Shown here: positions 50,268-58,922 of the stretch, piece by piece
How the letters are laid out: every line of letters starts with the position of its first letter
How positions within the stretch are numbered: the first letter of the stretch is position 1
IMG/VR virus record: IMGVR_UViG_3300035156_000041
Coordinates: 22,315 to 86,314 of that record
Reading direction: 5' to 3' (one strand)
From: a virus
Length of the DNA stretch: 64,000 nt
Position numbers and translations under genes: made by a program
The notes under the pieces: model-generated
Told to the model about the DNA's origin: nothing
The model's input: the letters and a program-made list of their open reading frames with translations, nothing else
Database searches by the model: none

Positions 50268-51200
50268 TTATCGACCTACGTTAGTCAGCACATGCTTGTT
50301 ACCATTGCTCTTACGTTTCCTATTAGGCTTACCGCAAGAGTTACAAACAAGCATGTCAAACTCCGAAGTCCCCGTATAAAACTTCTTGCTAACAGGTTTC
50401 AAGTCTTTGCTACCGCAGCATACACAAGATGGATCAGTGCTAGCTTGATGCAATGCCACGTTAGGGTGCGTTTTGCTCCAATGACGGATACGGAGGTACA
50501 ATTCCTCCAGCACTACAACGTCCTGCACGTTATACTCCAGCATCTCTGCGAAGGCTTCATCTTCCATAGCCATACAGCGAGTCCACAGTTCAAAGCCGCT
50601 ATGGCTAATCTTACGCGGCAAGTTAAGGTAGGCTGCAATGTTGTCCAAACTATTGCTAGGGAAACGGAACTCAGCCTTAGCGATTCGCAGAGTATCTACA
50701 ATCTTACTAGGCAATGGAGGGGTCAACCCTAGTGCCAGCATACGAGTCTTGATAAGAGGAACATCGAACTTGAGGGCGTTGTGAGCTACGATTACATCAG
50801 CTTTGCTCATCAGGTCTGCAAGCTCGATAACAATATTGTCGTCGTTACCAGCTTCTGTGATACGATTGGAGATGATGGTGTCTTCACCAAGCCACTTAGC
50901 AGAGTAGGTCAGCAAGTAGCCTTCCTTTACAACCTGTTTCTGGTTCACAGTTTGATCCCACCGGCCCCAGACGTAGGCTGTAGTAGGCGCGCTCTCAATG
51001 TCAATCAGGAGGATACGGATGCCCTCTGGTATAGGCTGCTCGGTTTTATCCGTAACAGCATACATAGCCTTGTAGTAGCTTCGCAAGTAATCACTCACAG
51101 TTGACTTGCTAATACCTACAAGCTCTGCGATTCTTCTCCAAGACATGTCCGTTTTGCTCAAAGCCAAACTCTGTTCCTGCCACGTTTTGTTAGTAGTCAT
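50268..51200 (-). CDS. RNase H-like 3'-5' exonuclease with HTH and zinc ribbon
   Basis: 310 residues. A helix-turn-helix at ~18-40 (WRRIAELVGISKSTVSDYL) precedes a DnaQ-like DEDD exonuclease domain with LLIDIES at 64-70, IVAHNALKFD around 137-146 and NVQDVVVLEEL near 225-235. A C-terminal zinc ribbon has CVCC and CNSC. The combination suggests a sequence-directed nuclease for nucleic-acid processing. Polymerase proofreading is less likely, as the family A polymerase carries its own exonuclease domain. Confidence 0.8.
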   Translation of the reverse strand: MTTNKTWQEQSLALSKTDMSWRRIAELVGISKSTVSDYLRSYYKAMYAVTDKTEQPIPEGIRILLIDIESAPTTAYVWGRWDQTVNQKQVVKEGYLLTYSAKWLGEDTIISNRITEAGNDDNIVIELADLMSKADVIVAHNALKFDVPLIKTRMLALGLTPPLPSKIVDTLRIAKAEFRFPSNSLDNIAAYLNLPRKISHSGFELWTRCMAMEDEAFAEMLEYNVQDVVVLEELYLRIRHWSKTHPNVALHQASTDPSCVCCGSKDLKPVSKKFYTGTSEFDMLVCNSCGKPNRKRKSNGNKHVLTNVGR

Positions 51201-51212
51201 TCGATTCCTTAA

Positions 51213-51908
51213 TTAAATTTCAGAGCAGCAAAAAGTCTGCACATTAACATCACCACCAAAGCTCATACCCATCTCCTCCATAATACTCTGCAAGCTCTCA
51301 AACGCCATCGTAACATTCTCAGTAGCCTGTGCCAGTCGCTCCATCTTGGCAGTTGTTTCGTCAATGCCTTCGGAGCCGATTTTGATAGTGAGGCTACTAA
51401 CATTCCCAACAGTGTGCTTTTCCATTGCCATGCCATGTCCTGCTACGTTGCCTTTGTCATCAATGTCTACAGAGTAGTTGGCAGGCTCCTCTTTAGCTCC
51501 CTGTTCGCCTACGCTTTGGACGAGACAGTGGCCCATTTTGATAGCCTTTTTAAGCATATCTTCAGGGTAATCTATACTGTTGTTTGACCATGAGCAGGAT
51601 ACTTTTCCAGTGGAGACATCCTTGGTGAATACGTAGACATTAGAATCTTTGTAGATGCTTGTCGGAACAGACCACTTAGCAGTGATCGGAAACTTCATCT
51701 CAGGCTCCTTGTTCTCTGTAGTAAGGTCAGCTACGATTTTCCACTTCCCCGTGTGCAGCTTATGCTCAACGTTGAGCCTGTCATACACAGCGCTGCTAAT
51801 CGTGTCTGCTTCGACGTGTGGCAAGGTGCAGTAGTAGGTTCCTTGGATGTTGGTAAGCTTTAGGAGGCTATTACCGTTGTGGAAGGTGAATTTATGGGGG
51901 ATTTTCAT
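51213..51908 (-). CDS. protein of unknown function
   Basis: 231 residues. First half beta-rich, last third helical with a long Glu/Met/Thr-rich amphipathic segment; CC near the C-terminus. No family recognised. Separate promoter-like site at 51972-52000. It overlaps the HNH gene by 4 bases. Confidence 0.65.
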   Translation of the reverse strand: MKIPHKFTFHNGNSLLKLTNIQGTYYCTLPHVEADTISSAVYDRLNVEHKLHTGKWKIVADLTTENKEPEMKFPITAKWSVPTSIYKDSNVYVFTKDVSTGKVSCSWSNNSIDYPEDMLKKAIKMGHCLVQSVGEQGAKEEPANYSVDIDDKGNVAGHGMAMEKHTVGNVSSLTIKIGSEGIDETTAKMERLAQATENVTMAFESLQSIMEEMGMSFGGDVNVQTFCCSEI

Positions 51909-52444
51909 TGCTGTCCTTTGTTAAAGTGGTCTGTGAAGGCTGCTTTTCGCTTCTCTGCGTTGCTTATGCTATTATATCCCAACTGAGCAAGTTTAGCAAG
52001 CTGAATCACCACCTTATCTTTCATAGCTTCGATAACAAGCTTGGCTGTACGAGCTTGCTCAAACGTCATACCTTCATGAGATTCTTGGTAACTCTTAATA
52101 CGGTGGCACGGCTTGCAGGCCAGCACCCAATTGTCATTACAGTCAAGCAGGTTCCGAAGAAATTGCTGAGCCGTTTCCCAAGAGTTACATTGTCCAGCTT
52201 GTTGCACATGATCGACTTCCAAGTGAGAGGCGGCAAAGTCACAGCCACAGTAATGGCATGTGCCAAGCTTCTTAGCACGCCCTGTGTAGCCCTTTGGAGG
52301 CTTCCTAAGCTGCGCATTCTTCCACGCTATCTTGGCGGGATAGCGGCTCCATAGGAGCCGTAGGTGGCCTCGCAGGTATGTGAAGAACGCTGTCTTGTTG
52401 CGCCAGATAGTTGTATGGATTTCCCAAGGTTCTTGCGGAGTCAA
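51905..52444 (-). CDS. HNH endonuclease
   Basis: 179 residues starting at TTG overlapping the previous TGA, with GGGGA upstream. HNH core: CHYCGC, EVDHVQQ, NWVLACKPCHRIKS, with two CxxC zinc pairs. The Cys4 McrA-like form is common in phage packaging or homing nucleases; here, in the replication region, homing or DNA processing is more likely than packaging. Confidence 0.85.
   Translation of the reverse strand: MTPQEPWEIHTTIWRNKTAFFTYLRGHLRLLWSRYPAKIAWKNAQLRKPPKGYTGRAKKLGTCHYCGCDFAASHLEVDHVQQAGQCNSWETAQQFLRNLLDCNDNWVLACKPCHRIKSYQESHEGMTFEQARTAKLVIEAMKDKVVIQLAKLAQLGYNSISNAEKRKAAFTDHFNKGQQ
51972..52000 (-). promoter_or_regulatory. promoter-like site inside HNH gene
   Basis: On the - strand TTGCTA (complement of 51995-52000), 17-base spacer, TATAAT (complement of 51972-51977). 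Imperfect -35 but perfect -10; likely drives the 51213-51908 gene. Confidence 0.55.
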
Positions 52445-52632
52445 TTAAAATTCCCCACAGTCAGCCGCAGAGCCTGCAACTCCGTGAATCCCTCTTTCAC
52501 GTAAGCGTCGAAGTAAATCTTGTAGACGCCTGCTAAATGCTTCGCAGCTTCCTTTGTGGCAATTGGGCTGTAATCCTCTTGAGCCTTTTTAATCAGTTTA
52601 GCAAAGACAGCTTGGTTGGATTCGTTACTCAT
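52441..52632 (-). CDS. small protein, unknown
   Basis: 63 residues, helical, Lys/Ala-rich. It overlaps both neighbours (8 bases with the exonuclease, 4 with the HNH gene) so it is part of the replication operon. Function unknown. Confidence 0.65.
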   Translation of the reverse strand: MSNESNQAVFAKLIKKAQEDYSPIATKEAAKHLAGVYKIYFDAYVKEGFTELQALRLTVGNFN

Positions 52633-53623
52633 GTGGGACTCCTAGTTTATTTAGCAAATCTTTTACAACCAGACGGTCATTTTCCCAGCGTTGCATGAAT
52701 GCGCAATCGGCATACATCTGCATAATTTCAAGCCAATCCTTCGTATGCAAAGTGTCATCCCACGCCTTGTACGTGATTGGTTTTGGATACCAAATCTTGT
52801 ACTGAGCTACAATAGCCTCAAGAGCCTCCTTATCATTCTTTGCGTCCTTCAACAGTTCGTAAGCCCCGACTTCTCCAAACTTTACTTTGGCAAGCTCACA
52901 CGGTTTGTACGAATCGACAGCATCTCCAAAAATTATTTGGAACCAGAGGAAGGCTCTACCCTTACCTTTGATAATCTTCTCTGTGATAAGGTCACCGTTA
53001 GCTTTCTTACGTGCTGTCTCGCGGACAGTGCAGGTAAGCTCTCCGTAGCCTTCGATAAGTTCAGGTTCGTCCATTGTTGACCAATCGAATAACCATCCGG
53101 GGCCATGCTTGGCGTCTTTGTCCAAACTGGCTTGTACTACATACTCCTTGTTCTTGTAACCTTGTACAGCGTAGCCCACAAGAATGTCGTCAGCCTCGAC
53201 CCCCACACTGACCTCTGCATTGTGCTGGGCGATAAGATACTCTTTACAAGCCTTAAGATGGATTGGTTTTTGTGTTTCCTTACGCCCGTCTTTATAGCGC
53301 GTAGGTAACGGCAAGTCTAGGCGGAAGTTAGTTGGCCCACTAACTACGATATGATAGCTGTCACACTTTGCATTTTCAACAATACGAGCAATGGTTTGCT
53401 TCATTGCGTGCAAGGCGTGCTCGACAGGCTCTGCTTCTTGTTTAGGCACAAGTGTGTAGTTCTCCTTATCATCACCGGCCCATTCTTTGAAAGCTGTTGC
53501 TGTGTCGAATGTAACTACTTCAAGAGTTTCGTTGTGTGTAGCCTCCACAGTGCGCTTCTCAATAGCAGCGGAACAGCGGTAGCTGAGGATGTCACCGTCG
53601 ATACAAACTAATCCTGTATTCAT
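52625..53623 (-). CDS. 5'-3' exonuclease (FEN/T7 gp6-like)
   Basis: 332 residues from the ATG at 53623 with GGAGG upstream; an in-frame extension to 53668 runs into the terminator and is rejected. Acidic motifs of the 5'-nuclease family: CIDGDILSYR near the start, RYKDGRK, EADDILVGYA and SLDKDAK. It would remove RNA primers or degrade host DNA. Neighbour of the ssDNA-binding protein, as in T7-like replication modules. Confidence 0.83.
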   Translation of the reverse strand: MNTGLVCIDGDILSYRCSAAIEKRTVEATHNETLEVVTFDTATAFKEWAGDDKENYTLVPKQEAEPVEHALHAMKQTIARIVENAKCDSYHIVVSGPTNFRLDLPLPTRYKDGRKETQKPIHLKACKEYLIAQHNAEVSVGVEADDILVGYAVQGYKNKEYVVQASLDKDAKHGPGWLFDWSTMDEPELIEGYGELTCTVRETARKKANGDLITEKIIKGKGRAFLWFQIIFGDAVDSYKPCELAKVKFGEVGAYELLKDAKNDKEALEAIVAQYKIWYPKPITYKAWDDTLHTKDWLEIMQMYADCAFMQRWENDRLVVKDLLNKLGVPHE

Positions 53624-53631
53624 AAACCTCC

Positions 53632-53666
53632 AAAGTAAAAGCCCCACTCCCATCAGGAAGCAGGGC
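53632..53666 (-). terminator. terminator between ssb-like gene and exonuclease
   Basis: On the - strand GCCC (53663-53666 complement) and CTTCC pair with GGGAG and GGGC around TGAT, followed by TTTTACTTT (complement of 53632-53640). A well-formed rho-independent terminator inside the replication operon that would lower exonuclease expression relative to the binding protein. Confidence 0.8.
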
Positions 53667-53683
53667 AAATGTTGTCAAATAGA

Positions 53684-54736
53684 TCAGAACGGCGCGTCGT
53701 CGTCCCCAAGGTCAATTACCGGAGCTTTCGGTTTCACCGGAGCCTTTGGCTTAGCGACTTCAGGCTTATCAGCCGCAGCCACTTCACCACCTTCAGGACC
53801 ATTAGGGAACTTCTCTTTAATCTCATTCAGGTCTTTGTCGCCTTGAATAATCTTCTCGGCAATTTCCTTAGCCTTGCTAATTACGTCATCCTCATCGAAA
53901 CGCTCTTTGACAGCCTCTTGCATCTTTGAGCCAGCGTAATCCGAAGCAAGAACAATCTTACGAACGTCAGCAAGACGAAGTAGGTCAAACTTAGCAACAC
54001 CACCAAGCTCATCTTTGACTTCCAACAGGTCATCATCATCAAAGCCAACACTGACAGCAGGAATCAGAGCAGCCTCTACAGCCATACCTTTCATCAGTGG
54101 CACAGGGCTTTTCAGCTTAGTGTTGACGTAGTTATTACCATCTTTCTCAGTCTGCTTGACTTCAACGTTGAACATAAAGGGCTTACCAAGCAGCAAGTCG
54201 ATATTGTTGTGGTTAGGGTTCTTGTAGTCAGCCTTAAGCATGACATCCGAAACTTTCGTCTTGTCATCAATCTTCGTGACAGCAGCAATCTTGCACCACT
54301 GCGAAGCTGGAGCAACAGTCCACGGCTTACCTTTGATGTAGTTACCATCAGGGTCACGAGGTGCCACGGTAGTGAAGTTCAAGCCTTCGCTCATGCCGCG
54401 GCTAACAGGATGCAGCGGCAGACGAATATTCTTCACACCAATATCACCTTCGTAGTCGTGAGTCTGTGACAGCAAGTCCACGTACACACCAACTCGTTGC
54501 TCAAGGTCTTTGCCCTCTTTAGGCCAGATAATCTTGTCCTTTCCGTCCTCGTCTTGCTCACGCTTGCCAGCGTTGTCTTTGGCAAACTTAGGCAGCTTTT
54601 TGTGCTGACCCAGATTGACGATGAGGCCCACTTGGACAGCTTGTAAGCCGTCTTCTGGTACAATGGCTACGAAAGGCTTACGGTCTGCGTTGTCGGAATT
54701 CTCTGCTTGTTTATTGCTAACTGGTTTAAATGCCAT
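53684..54736 (-). CDS. single-stranded DNA-binding protein
   Basis: 350 residues. Central beta-rich OB-like region (~80-210), then a charged helix-rich part, a Pro/Lys/Ala linker and the acidic tip DDDAPF, equivalent to the interaction tails of E. coli SSB (DDDIPF) and T7 gp2.5. It coats ssDNA and recruits replisome partners. It has a hairpin leader and a dedicated terminator. Confidence 0.8.
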   Translation of the reverse strand: MAFKPVSNKQAENSDNADRKPFVAIVPEDGLQAVQVGLIVNLGQHKKLPKFAKDNAGKREQDEDGKDKIIWPKEGKDLEQRVGVYVDLLSQTHDYEGDIGVKNIRLPLHPVSRGMSEGLNFTTVAPRDPDGNYIKGKPWTVAPASQWCKIAAVTKIDDKTKVSDVMLKADYKNPNHNNIDLLLGKPFMFNVEVKQTEKDGNNYVNTKLKSPVPLMKGMAVEAALIPAVSVGFDDDDLLEVKDELGGVAKFDLLRLADVRKIVLASDYAGSKMQEAVKERFDEDDVISKAKEIAEKIIQGDKDLNEIKEKFPNGPEGGEVAAADKPEVAKPKAPVKPKAPVIDLGDDDAPF

Positions 54737-54756
54737 TTGGTTTTCCTAATTTAAAT

Positions 54757-54796
54757 CTGTGAGGCCCACAGAGGCTTTTATTGCAAGTGCTGCAAT
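54757..54796 (-). promoter_or_regulatory. two hairpins in the leader of the ssb-like gene
   Basis: CTGTG/CACAG (54757-54761 and 54767-54771) and ATTGCA/TGCAAT (54780-54785 and 54791-54796) fill the 63-base gap before the ssDNA-binding-protein ATG. Neither has a T tract of terminator type on the - strand. Candidate site for translational autoregulation. Confidence 0.45.
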
Positions 54797-54799
54797 TCT

Positions 54800-55000
54800 T
54801 TACTTCTTCAGTACATAAACAGTATTAAGCGTTTGAAACTCTCCACTCCCCTCGTCATACTCCAGCACCTGCGAAGTGCTCACCCAAGGTGCCCTATTCA
54901 GCTCCTCTCTAGGGTGATCGTAAGTTTTCACACTGGCACGCTCTCCGACGATGATGGGGATAGTCGTAGGCGTATATTGCACAATAGGCTTGTCAGCCAT
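54800..55000 (-). CDS. small protein, unknown
   Basis: 66 residues, beta-rich, no membrane segment. AGGAG before the ATG overlaps the end of the 55009-55113 gene. In the replication operon upstream of the ssDNA-binding-protein gene. No family recognised. Confidence 0.65.
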   Translation of the reverse strand: MADKPIVQYTPTTIPIIVGERASVKTYDHPREELNRAPWVSTSQVLEYDEGSGEFQTLNTVYVLKK

Positions 55001-55008
55001 GTAATCTC

Positions 55009-55113
55009 CTATTTAACGTAATTGTAATTACTGCCCGGTGCTAGTGGGAAGGTTTCTGCCAGCCATGCTTGGAACATTTGGCAGTAGATTTGTAGGGTTG
55101 TGAGGAGGGTCAT
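55009..55113 (-). CDS. 34-residue protein
   Basis: A tiny gene whose ATG overlaps the TGA of the 55110-55292 gene (ATGA). The product is neutral, aromatic- and Leu-rich, beginning MTLLTTLQIYCQMFQAW. Ribosome site is weak, consistent with coupled translation. Function unknown. Confidence 0.5.
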   Translation of the reverse strand: MTLLTTLQIYCQMFQAWLAETFPLAPGSNYNYVK

Positions 55114-55292
55114 GCTTCTTCATCCACTTTGAAAATCTTGTAAGCAATATATGGATAAGCAGCAGTCATCTCACGCTTAGTCTTTTTAGCCAACTCCTTG
55201 TCATCCGTCCAGTGCTCATCACAATCACCATACGCAAGGTAAGTTAGTTTTGGCACATCTTCATCAATGTGAACAACACAGTATCTCTTCAT
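55110..55292 (-). CDS. small acidic protein, unknown
   Basis: 60 residues with Cys5, Cys24 and a Tyr-rich centre; no recognised domain. First gene after the promoter at 55319-55347. Confidence 0.65.
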   Translation of the reverse strand: MKRYCVVHIDEDVPKLTYLAYGDCDEHWTDDKELAKKTKREMTAAYPYIAYKIFKVDEEA

Positions 55293-55318
55293 AGCCTTCT
55301 CCTAAATTTGATGTGACC

Positions 55319-55347
55319 ATTTTACAGCATAACCTACTCACTGTCAA
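55319..55347 (-). promoter_or_regulatory. sigma70 promoter for the ssb operon
   Basis: On the - strand TTGACA (complement of 55342-55347), 17-base spacer, TAAAAT (complement of 55319-55324). It overlaps the 3' end of the 55334-55768 gene and reads the small genes and the ssDNA-binding-protein gene. Confidence 0.78.
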
Positions 55348-55768
55348 GCTTATCTTCGCTATGTTGCACAATATCCACGTCAATGCCTTTCAAGAGCCTG
55401 TCAAGCTTTAGTTCGAGCTTGCAGAGTCTCATCATTATTGGCAGGCGTTGCTCAAAGAGCTTGGCAGCATCGTAGTCAATGTAACCCTTGCTGCGAAAAT
55501 AGCTGAGCAAGCCTACTACAGAGTGCTTCACAACAACTCCCGCAGCCTCCCTTGACAACACCATGCCCGTAGGAAAGTCTTCTGGCAAGTCAACCTGTGT
55601 AGTACCCGGCTTGTAAGACCACATAATATTCACAGTGATGATCTTGTCGCCAGTAGGCGTTCCACTCGTTTGGGGAGGGGAGGTGAGAATCTTTGTGCGG
55701 CATAGCTCGATGAGTGAAGCGAACTTTCTGCGAAGCTTGATGGGTGGCTTAGTTGTCTTGCGAGGCAT
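55334..55768 (-). CDS. basic protein, unknown
   Basis: 144 residues. The first ~30 are strongly basic (KTTKPPIKLRRKF), the middle is beta-rich and the end is an acidic helix. No recognised motif. Its start overlaps the 55749-55895 gene by 20 bases. Confidence 0.65.
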   Translation of the reverse strand: MPRKTTKPPIKLRRKFASLIELCRTKILTSPPQTSGTPTGDKIITVNIMWSYKPGTTQVDLPEDFPTGMVLSREAAGVVVKHSVVGLLSYFRSKGYIDYDAAKLFEQRLPIMMRLCKLELKLDRLLKGIDVDIVQHSEDKLDSE

Positions 55769-55895
55769 CTTCAGACTCTTCTAAGAGCAATGACAACTCA
55801 AAATAAGCATGATGGTACTCCAGCAAGCTAACCTCACCAGCCTCGTACTTGCTTAGCAGTTCATTGGCAAAATAGTGAAAGTCCTTGTCAGTCAT
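55749..55895 (-). CDS. 48-residue acidic protein
   Basis: Its ATG overlaps the preceding TGA (ATGA) and its end overlaps the next gene. The product is acidic and helical, with a LLLEESEDASQD tail. Strong overlap linkage and coding-like composition support it. Function unknown. Confidence 0.6.
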   Translation of the reverse strand: MTDKDFHYFANELLSKYEAGEVSLLEYHHAYFELSLLLEESEDASQDN

Positions 55896-56095
55896 TGTGG
55901 CTCGCTCCAAAACTTACAGCAAACAGGACAGTCAAACTCATACCAATAACTGTCATCATCTTTGCACCAGTTTCCAGTATCTCCTTTGGCAACCTTAGCA
56001 GCGCCTTCGTGAGTACATACGTCTTGGATGTCCTTGAGCTTCTGTTTCCACTTAAGGATTTTACGGTGACACTTGTTGACTTCTTCGTTAATCAT
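55892..56095 (-). CDS. small zinc-finger-like protein
   Basis: 67 residues with a basic helix at the N-terminus and Cys/His residues in CTHEG, NWC and CPVC arrangement, suggesting one zinc site. Overlaps both neighbours by 4 bases. Function unknown. Confidence 0.65.
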   Translation of the reverse strand: MINEEVNKCHRKILKWKQKLKDIQDVCTHEGAAKVAKGDTGNWCKDDDSYWYEFDCPVCCKFWSEPQ

Positions 56096-56304
56096 AGCAG
56101 CACAGCCTTCAGAGTATATCCCATATCTTCTGCTTCGTCAGGATAGCTTGTGAAGTCGTCCCACAGACAATAGGGCAGGCTTTCTGCATAAATCTCGCTA
56201 GGACTGTTAGACTTCTCAGGACTCTGCCCGTGGTCGCATTGGCTGTACACTTCTAGGTTGCCGTCGAATTTCTTTAGCGCTGCGATCAACTCTTTAACTT
56301 TCAT
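56092..56304 (-). CDS. small acidic protein, unknown
   Basis: 70 residues from the ATG at 56304, chosen for AAGGAG upstream; a longer in-frame reading to 56430 overlaps two other genes and is rejected. It starts MKVKELIAALKKFDGNLEVY, a pattern seen in small phage proteins of unknown role. Confidence 0.7.
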   Translation of the reverse strand: MKVKELIAALKKFDGNLEVYSQCDHGQSPEKSNSPSEIYAESLPYCLWDDFTSYPDEAEDMGYTLKAVLL

Positions 56305-56393
56305 TGTAAATCTCCTTGTAAAAAACACTTTGCAGGTATTTCGTAGAATTGGCCATTGAGCCAAACGCCGTCGTTGCTGTAGTCCCAGTTCAT
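56301..56393 (-). CDS. 30-residue protein
   Basis: Tiny gene chained by ATGA overlaps to the HNH gene upstream and the 56092-56304 gene downstream. It begins MNWDYSNDGVWLNG, Trp- and Asn-rich. The two exact overlaps are the main support. Function unknown. Confidence 0.5.
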   Translation of the reverse strand: MNWDYSNDGVWLNGQFYEIPAKCFLQGDLQ

Positions 56394-56968
56394 GTGCCAT
56401 GCCTTTCTGTGTAACCTGCACCTTGCTCATTAAGTTCTGTAATCATCTTAGCTCGGTATTCGCAAGCTAAGCGGAAAGCTTCATCGTTTCCATAATTGTT
56501 TAACGCGAACCTTTTGCTAAATCTTTTACCTGTAGAAGCGTCACACCAGTGGGCTACGTAGCCTTGTGTAATGCTACCATTTCTTTGCTTGCTATTCGTA
56601 AGGGTTACTCCAACAATTCCTGTTACATTATCGGACCTCAAAGTAGCATTCCTAGCATTTATTGCAGCTGACGCTAATCTCAAATTTTGTGGTGAGTTGT
56701 TTAAGCCATTGCCATCAATATGGTCAATGCCAAACCCTTCAGGAATAGGCCCATTAATGATTTCCCAGACTACCCTATGAGCTTGGAATCTTTTACCACA
56801 ACAGTACACTAGATAGTATGACTTTAGACCATTAAATGATCCAGCAGGACTCCCCACAGCCTCCCTAAGAAAATTTCCACCAGAGCCAGTTCGCCAGTCT
56901 GTTTTCCTTACTAGATGGCTCGGGCTTGTGCAGTCATATACGAACCAGTCATTAAAATTAATATTCAT
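56390..56968 (-). CDS. HNH-AP2 homing endonuclease
   Basis: 192 residues from the ATG at 56968, which overlaps the polymerase stop (TGATG). The HNH core has AHRVVW, FGIDHIDGN and NNSPQNLRLAS; the C-terminal part has an AP2-like DNA-binding pattern (GIVGVTL...YVAHW..). A free-standing homing gene directly after DNA polymerase. Confidence 0.88.
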   Translation of the reverse strand: MNINFNDWFVYDCTSPSHLVRKTDWRTGSGGNFLREAVGSPAGSFNGLKSYYLVYCCGKRFQAHRVVWEIINGPIPEGFGIDHIDGNGLNNSPQNLRLASAAINARNATLRSDNVTGIVGVTLTNSKQRNGSITQGYVAHWCDASTGKRFSKRFALNNYGNDEAFRLACEYRAKMITELNEQGAGYTERHGT

Positions 56969-58908
56969 CAATGGATTTCACTTCCTGATTTTCCAAACAT
57001 CACATCACACTTAATCTCTACGTTCAGCTTAAGAGAATCATTAACCTTTTTTAAAGCATCTCTAACAAGAGCTTCATACTCAACCTCCTCGCCCTCACCT
57101 AGACGAATCGCCTGATCGTCGTGAAACTGGCACATCAATTTGTAAGGAAGGCTTCGCTTCTTAGCTAAGTTGTAGCACTGAAACAGCCAGATATCAAAAA
57201 CGTAAGCTGCTGTGCCTTGCACAAGCGTGGAAAACTTATCTTTCTCTGTCCTTAACGAATACCAAAACTTATTAACAGGATTGATCTGCCATTGTCCAAA
57301 CGATGTGTTCTTCACTCTCATCAATGACGCGATCTTTGGCACAGACCAGTTAAGCTTGTTGTATGCTGTGTGAAGCTTCTTAGCCACCTTCTCAGACACT
57401 TTGCAAGATCGGGCCACAGTAGTAACACCTGCACCATATTGAAGGCTATACGAAGCTGTCTTCCCAACAGCACGAACTAAATCAAGGTCATGGAAGCGTT
57501 TATCGTTCTGAGATGTTTTATCAGCCTTGTCTAATTTCTTATAATATTTATACCACTCAGCGTCTTCATCTGACATCAAACCTGCCGTAGTTGCCATTAG
57601 CAAGTGTGGATCAAAGCCATGTGCCAATTGGGTCTTTACGTACTCTGGATCAATGGAGTGCTGAAAATGATTTTTAACATAATTTTCAACGCCGCTGAGG
57701 TCCGAGCCACAAAGTACTTCGCCATCTTCGCAAATCAGCAAGCTACGAATCTCTTCACCGTAAGCTACGCGAGTAGACGGCAAATTGCACAGTGGAATAC
57801 GGTGCTGCATGCGAATAGTGTTTGTGAAGCCGTTAGAGCTTGCTACAAGCATACCTTGAAATTCCTCCCGTAAGAATCCTGTAACGACGCTGTAACGGTG
57901 ATTCAAAATACCTAGTCCTGCCACATGCTCAAGGCCCGGTTCTTTTGGAATCAAATCTTTGACGCTCTGGCAAATCTCACCGCCTTTCAAATTAATCTGG
58001 GGAATCTGTCGAGTATCCCCATTATCTTCCTTAACGAACTTGAAGGTTTCGGGGGTCCATGAAAGGGAATCCAGCCATGATTTCATCTGAACATGCGAAG
58101 CCGGATTACCTTCTTTGTACTCAGTGACAACCTTAATATCTTCCTCATGCTCGAAGGGCAACCCTAATGATTCTGTCAAAGCTTTCCACTTCAGGCCAAG
58201 AGCAGACATATCACCATTCTTTGAGAAGCACTTTTTAGGACGTTTCTTAATCGCGTACACAGGAACCTTTGGCATAACTTCAATCAGTGCCAATGTCTTT
58301 GCTTCAATCTTTTCTGCCAACTCAGCTTGCAGCTTTTCAGCAGCGGGAATATCAAGCTTCCACTTAGTGTCCTGCTGCATGCGAAGGCAGTCCCCTTTCC
58401 ACATGAGATACTTCACCAGACGGTCATAGCTGCCCTCAGCAGTACCGTAAAGCTCTTGCAGACGCCTTACTTGACGGTGCCAAAGCTTCTTCTGGATTCT
58501 ACAGTCTTCCAGCACGCGATGGTTGTACTCCTCTTGAGTCTGATTCTCCCAGTCATCGATAATCGGCTTCGGAACTCCAAACTCTTCGCCATAGTATGCC
58601 AAGCCATGCATCATCCGTGAAGGTTCCAGATACCAAGACAAGAGCAGGGAGTCAATCCATACGGACTTGGACGTATCATATCCAAGGAATTGCAATGCGG
58701 GTTCGTCGTATGTCTTACAGTTGTGTACGATAAACGTGTGACCTTCATCAAGCCAAGCCTGCAACTCTTTACGCTGGCTACCTTCAAACAAAACCATCTC
58801 ATCACTATCGACGCTCAGAGAACAGAAGTTGTGCAACTTAGGGTTTTCCTGCACAGCCATCTGATCTAAAAGGCCACTCGTCTCACAATCGCTGGCGTAA
58901 ATTCCCAA
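56968..58908 (-). CDS. family A DNA polymerase (T7-like)
   Basis: 646 residues from TTG at 58908, chosen because AGGAGAG lies 7 bases upstream; an earlier TTG at 58926 is in frame but lacks a site. Exonuclease motifs: DCE at 7-9 and VHNCKTYD near 61-68. Polymerase motifs: A GSDLSG with Asp403, B RAVGKTASYSLQYG, and C QFHDD with His596-Asp597. It replicates the phage genome with 3'-5' proofreading. A short fingers/thumb region fits T7-like enzymes; no thioredoxin-binding loop was clearly seen. Confidence 0.94.
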   Translation of the reverse strand: MGIYASDCETSGLLDQMAVQENPKLHNFCSLSVDSDEMVLFEGSQRKELQAWLDEGHTFIVHNCKTYDEPALQFLGYDTSKSVWIDSLLLSWYLEPSRMMHGLAYYGEEFGVPKPIIDDWENQTQEEYNHRVLEDCRIQKKLWHRQVRRLQELYGTAEGSYDRLVKYLMWKGDCLRMQQDTKWKLDIPAAEKLQAELAEKIEAKTLALIEVMPKVPVYAIKKRPKKCFSKNGDMSALGLKWKALTESLGLPFEHEEDIKVVTEYKEGNPASHVQMKSWLDSLSWTPETFKFVKEDNGDTRQIPQINLKGGEICQSVKDLIPKEPGLEHVAGLGILNHRYSVVTGFLREEFQGMLVASSNGFTNTIRMQHRIPLCNLPSTRVAYGEEIRSLLICEDGEVLCGSDLSGVENYVKNHFQHSIDPEYVKTQLAHGFDPHLLMATTAGLMSDEDAEWYKYYKKLDKADKTSQNDKRFHDLDLVRAVGKTASYSLQYGAGVTTVARSCKVSEKVAKKLHTAYNKLNWSVPKIASLMRVKNTSFGQWQINPVNKFWYSLRTEKDKFSTLVQGTAAYVFDIWLFQCYNLAKKRSLPYKLMCQFHDDQAIRLGEGEEVEYEALVRDALKKVNDSLKLNVEIKCDVMFGKSGSEIH

Positions 58909-58922
58909 AGCTTTCTCTCCTA

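Noticed and set aside
54780-54796. ATTGCA/TGCAAT hairpin as a rightward terminator
   Set aside because: The + strand reading is followed by TTCTTT, but no rightward gene ends there; kept as a leader element on the - strand.
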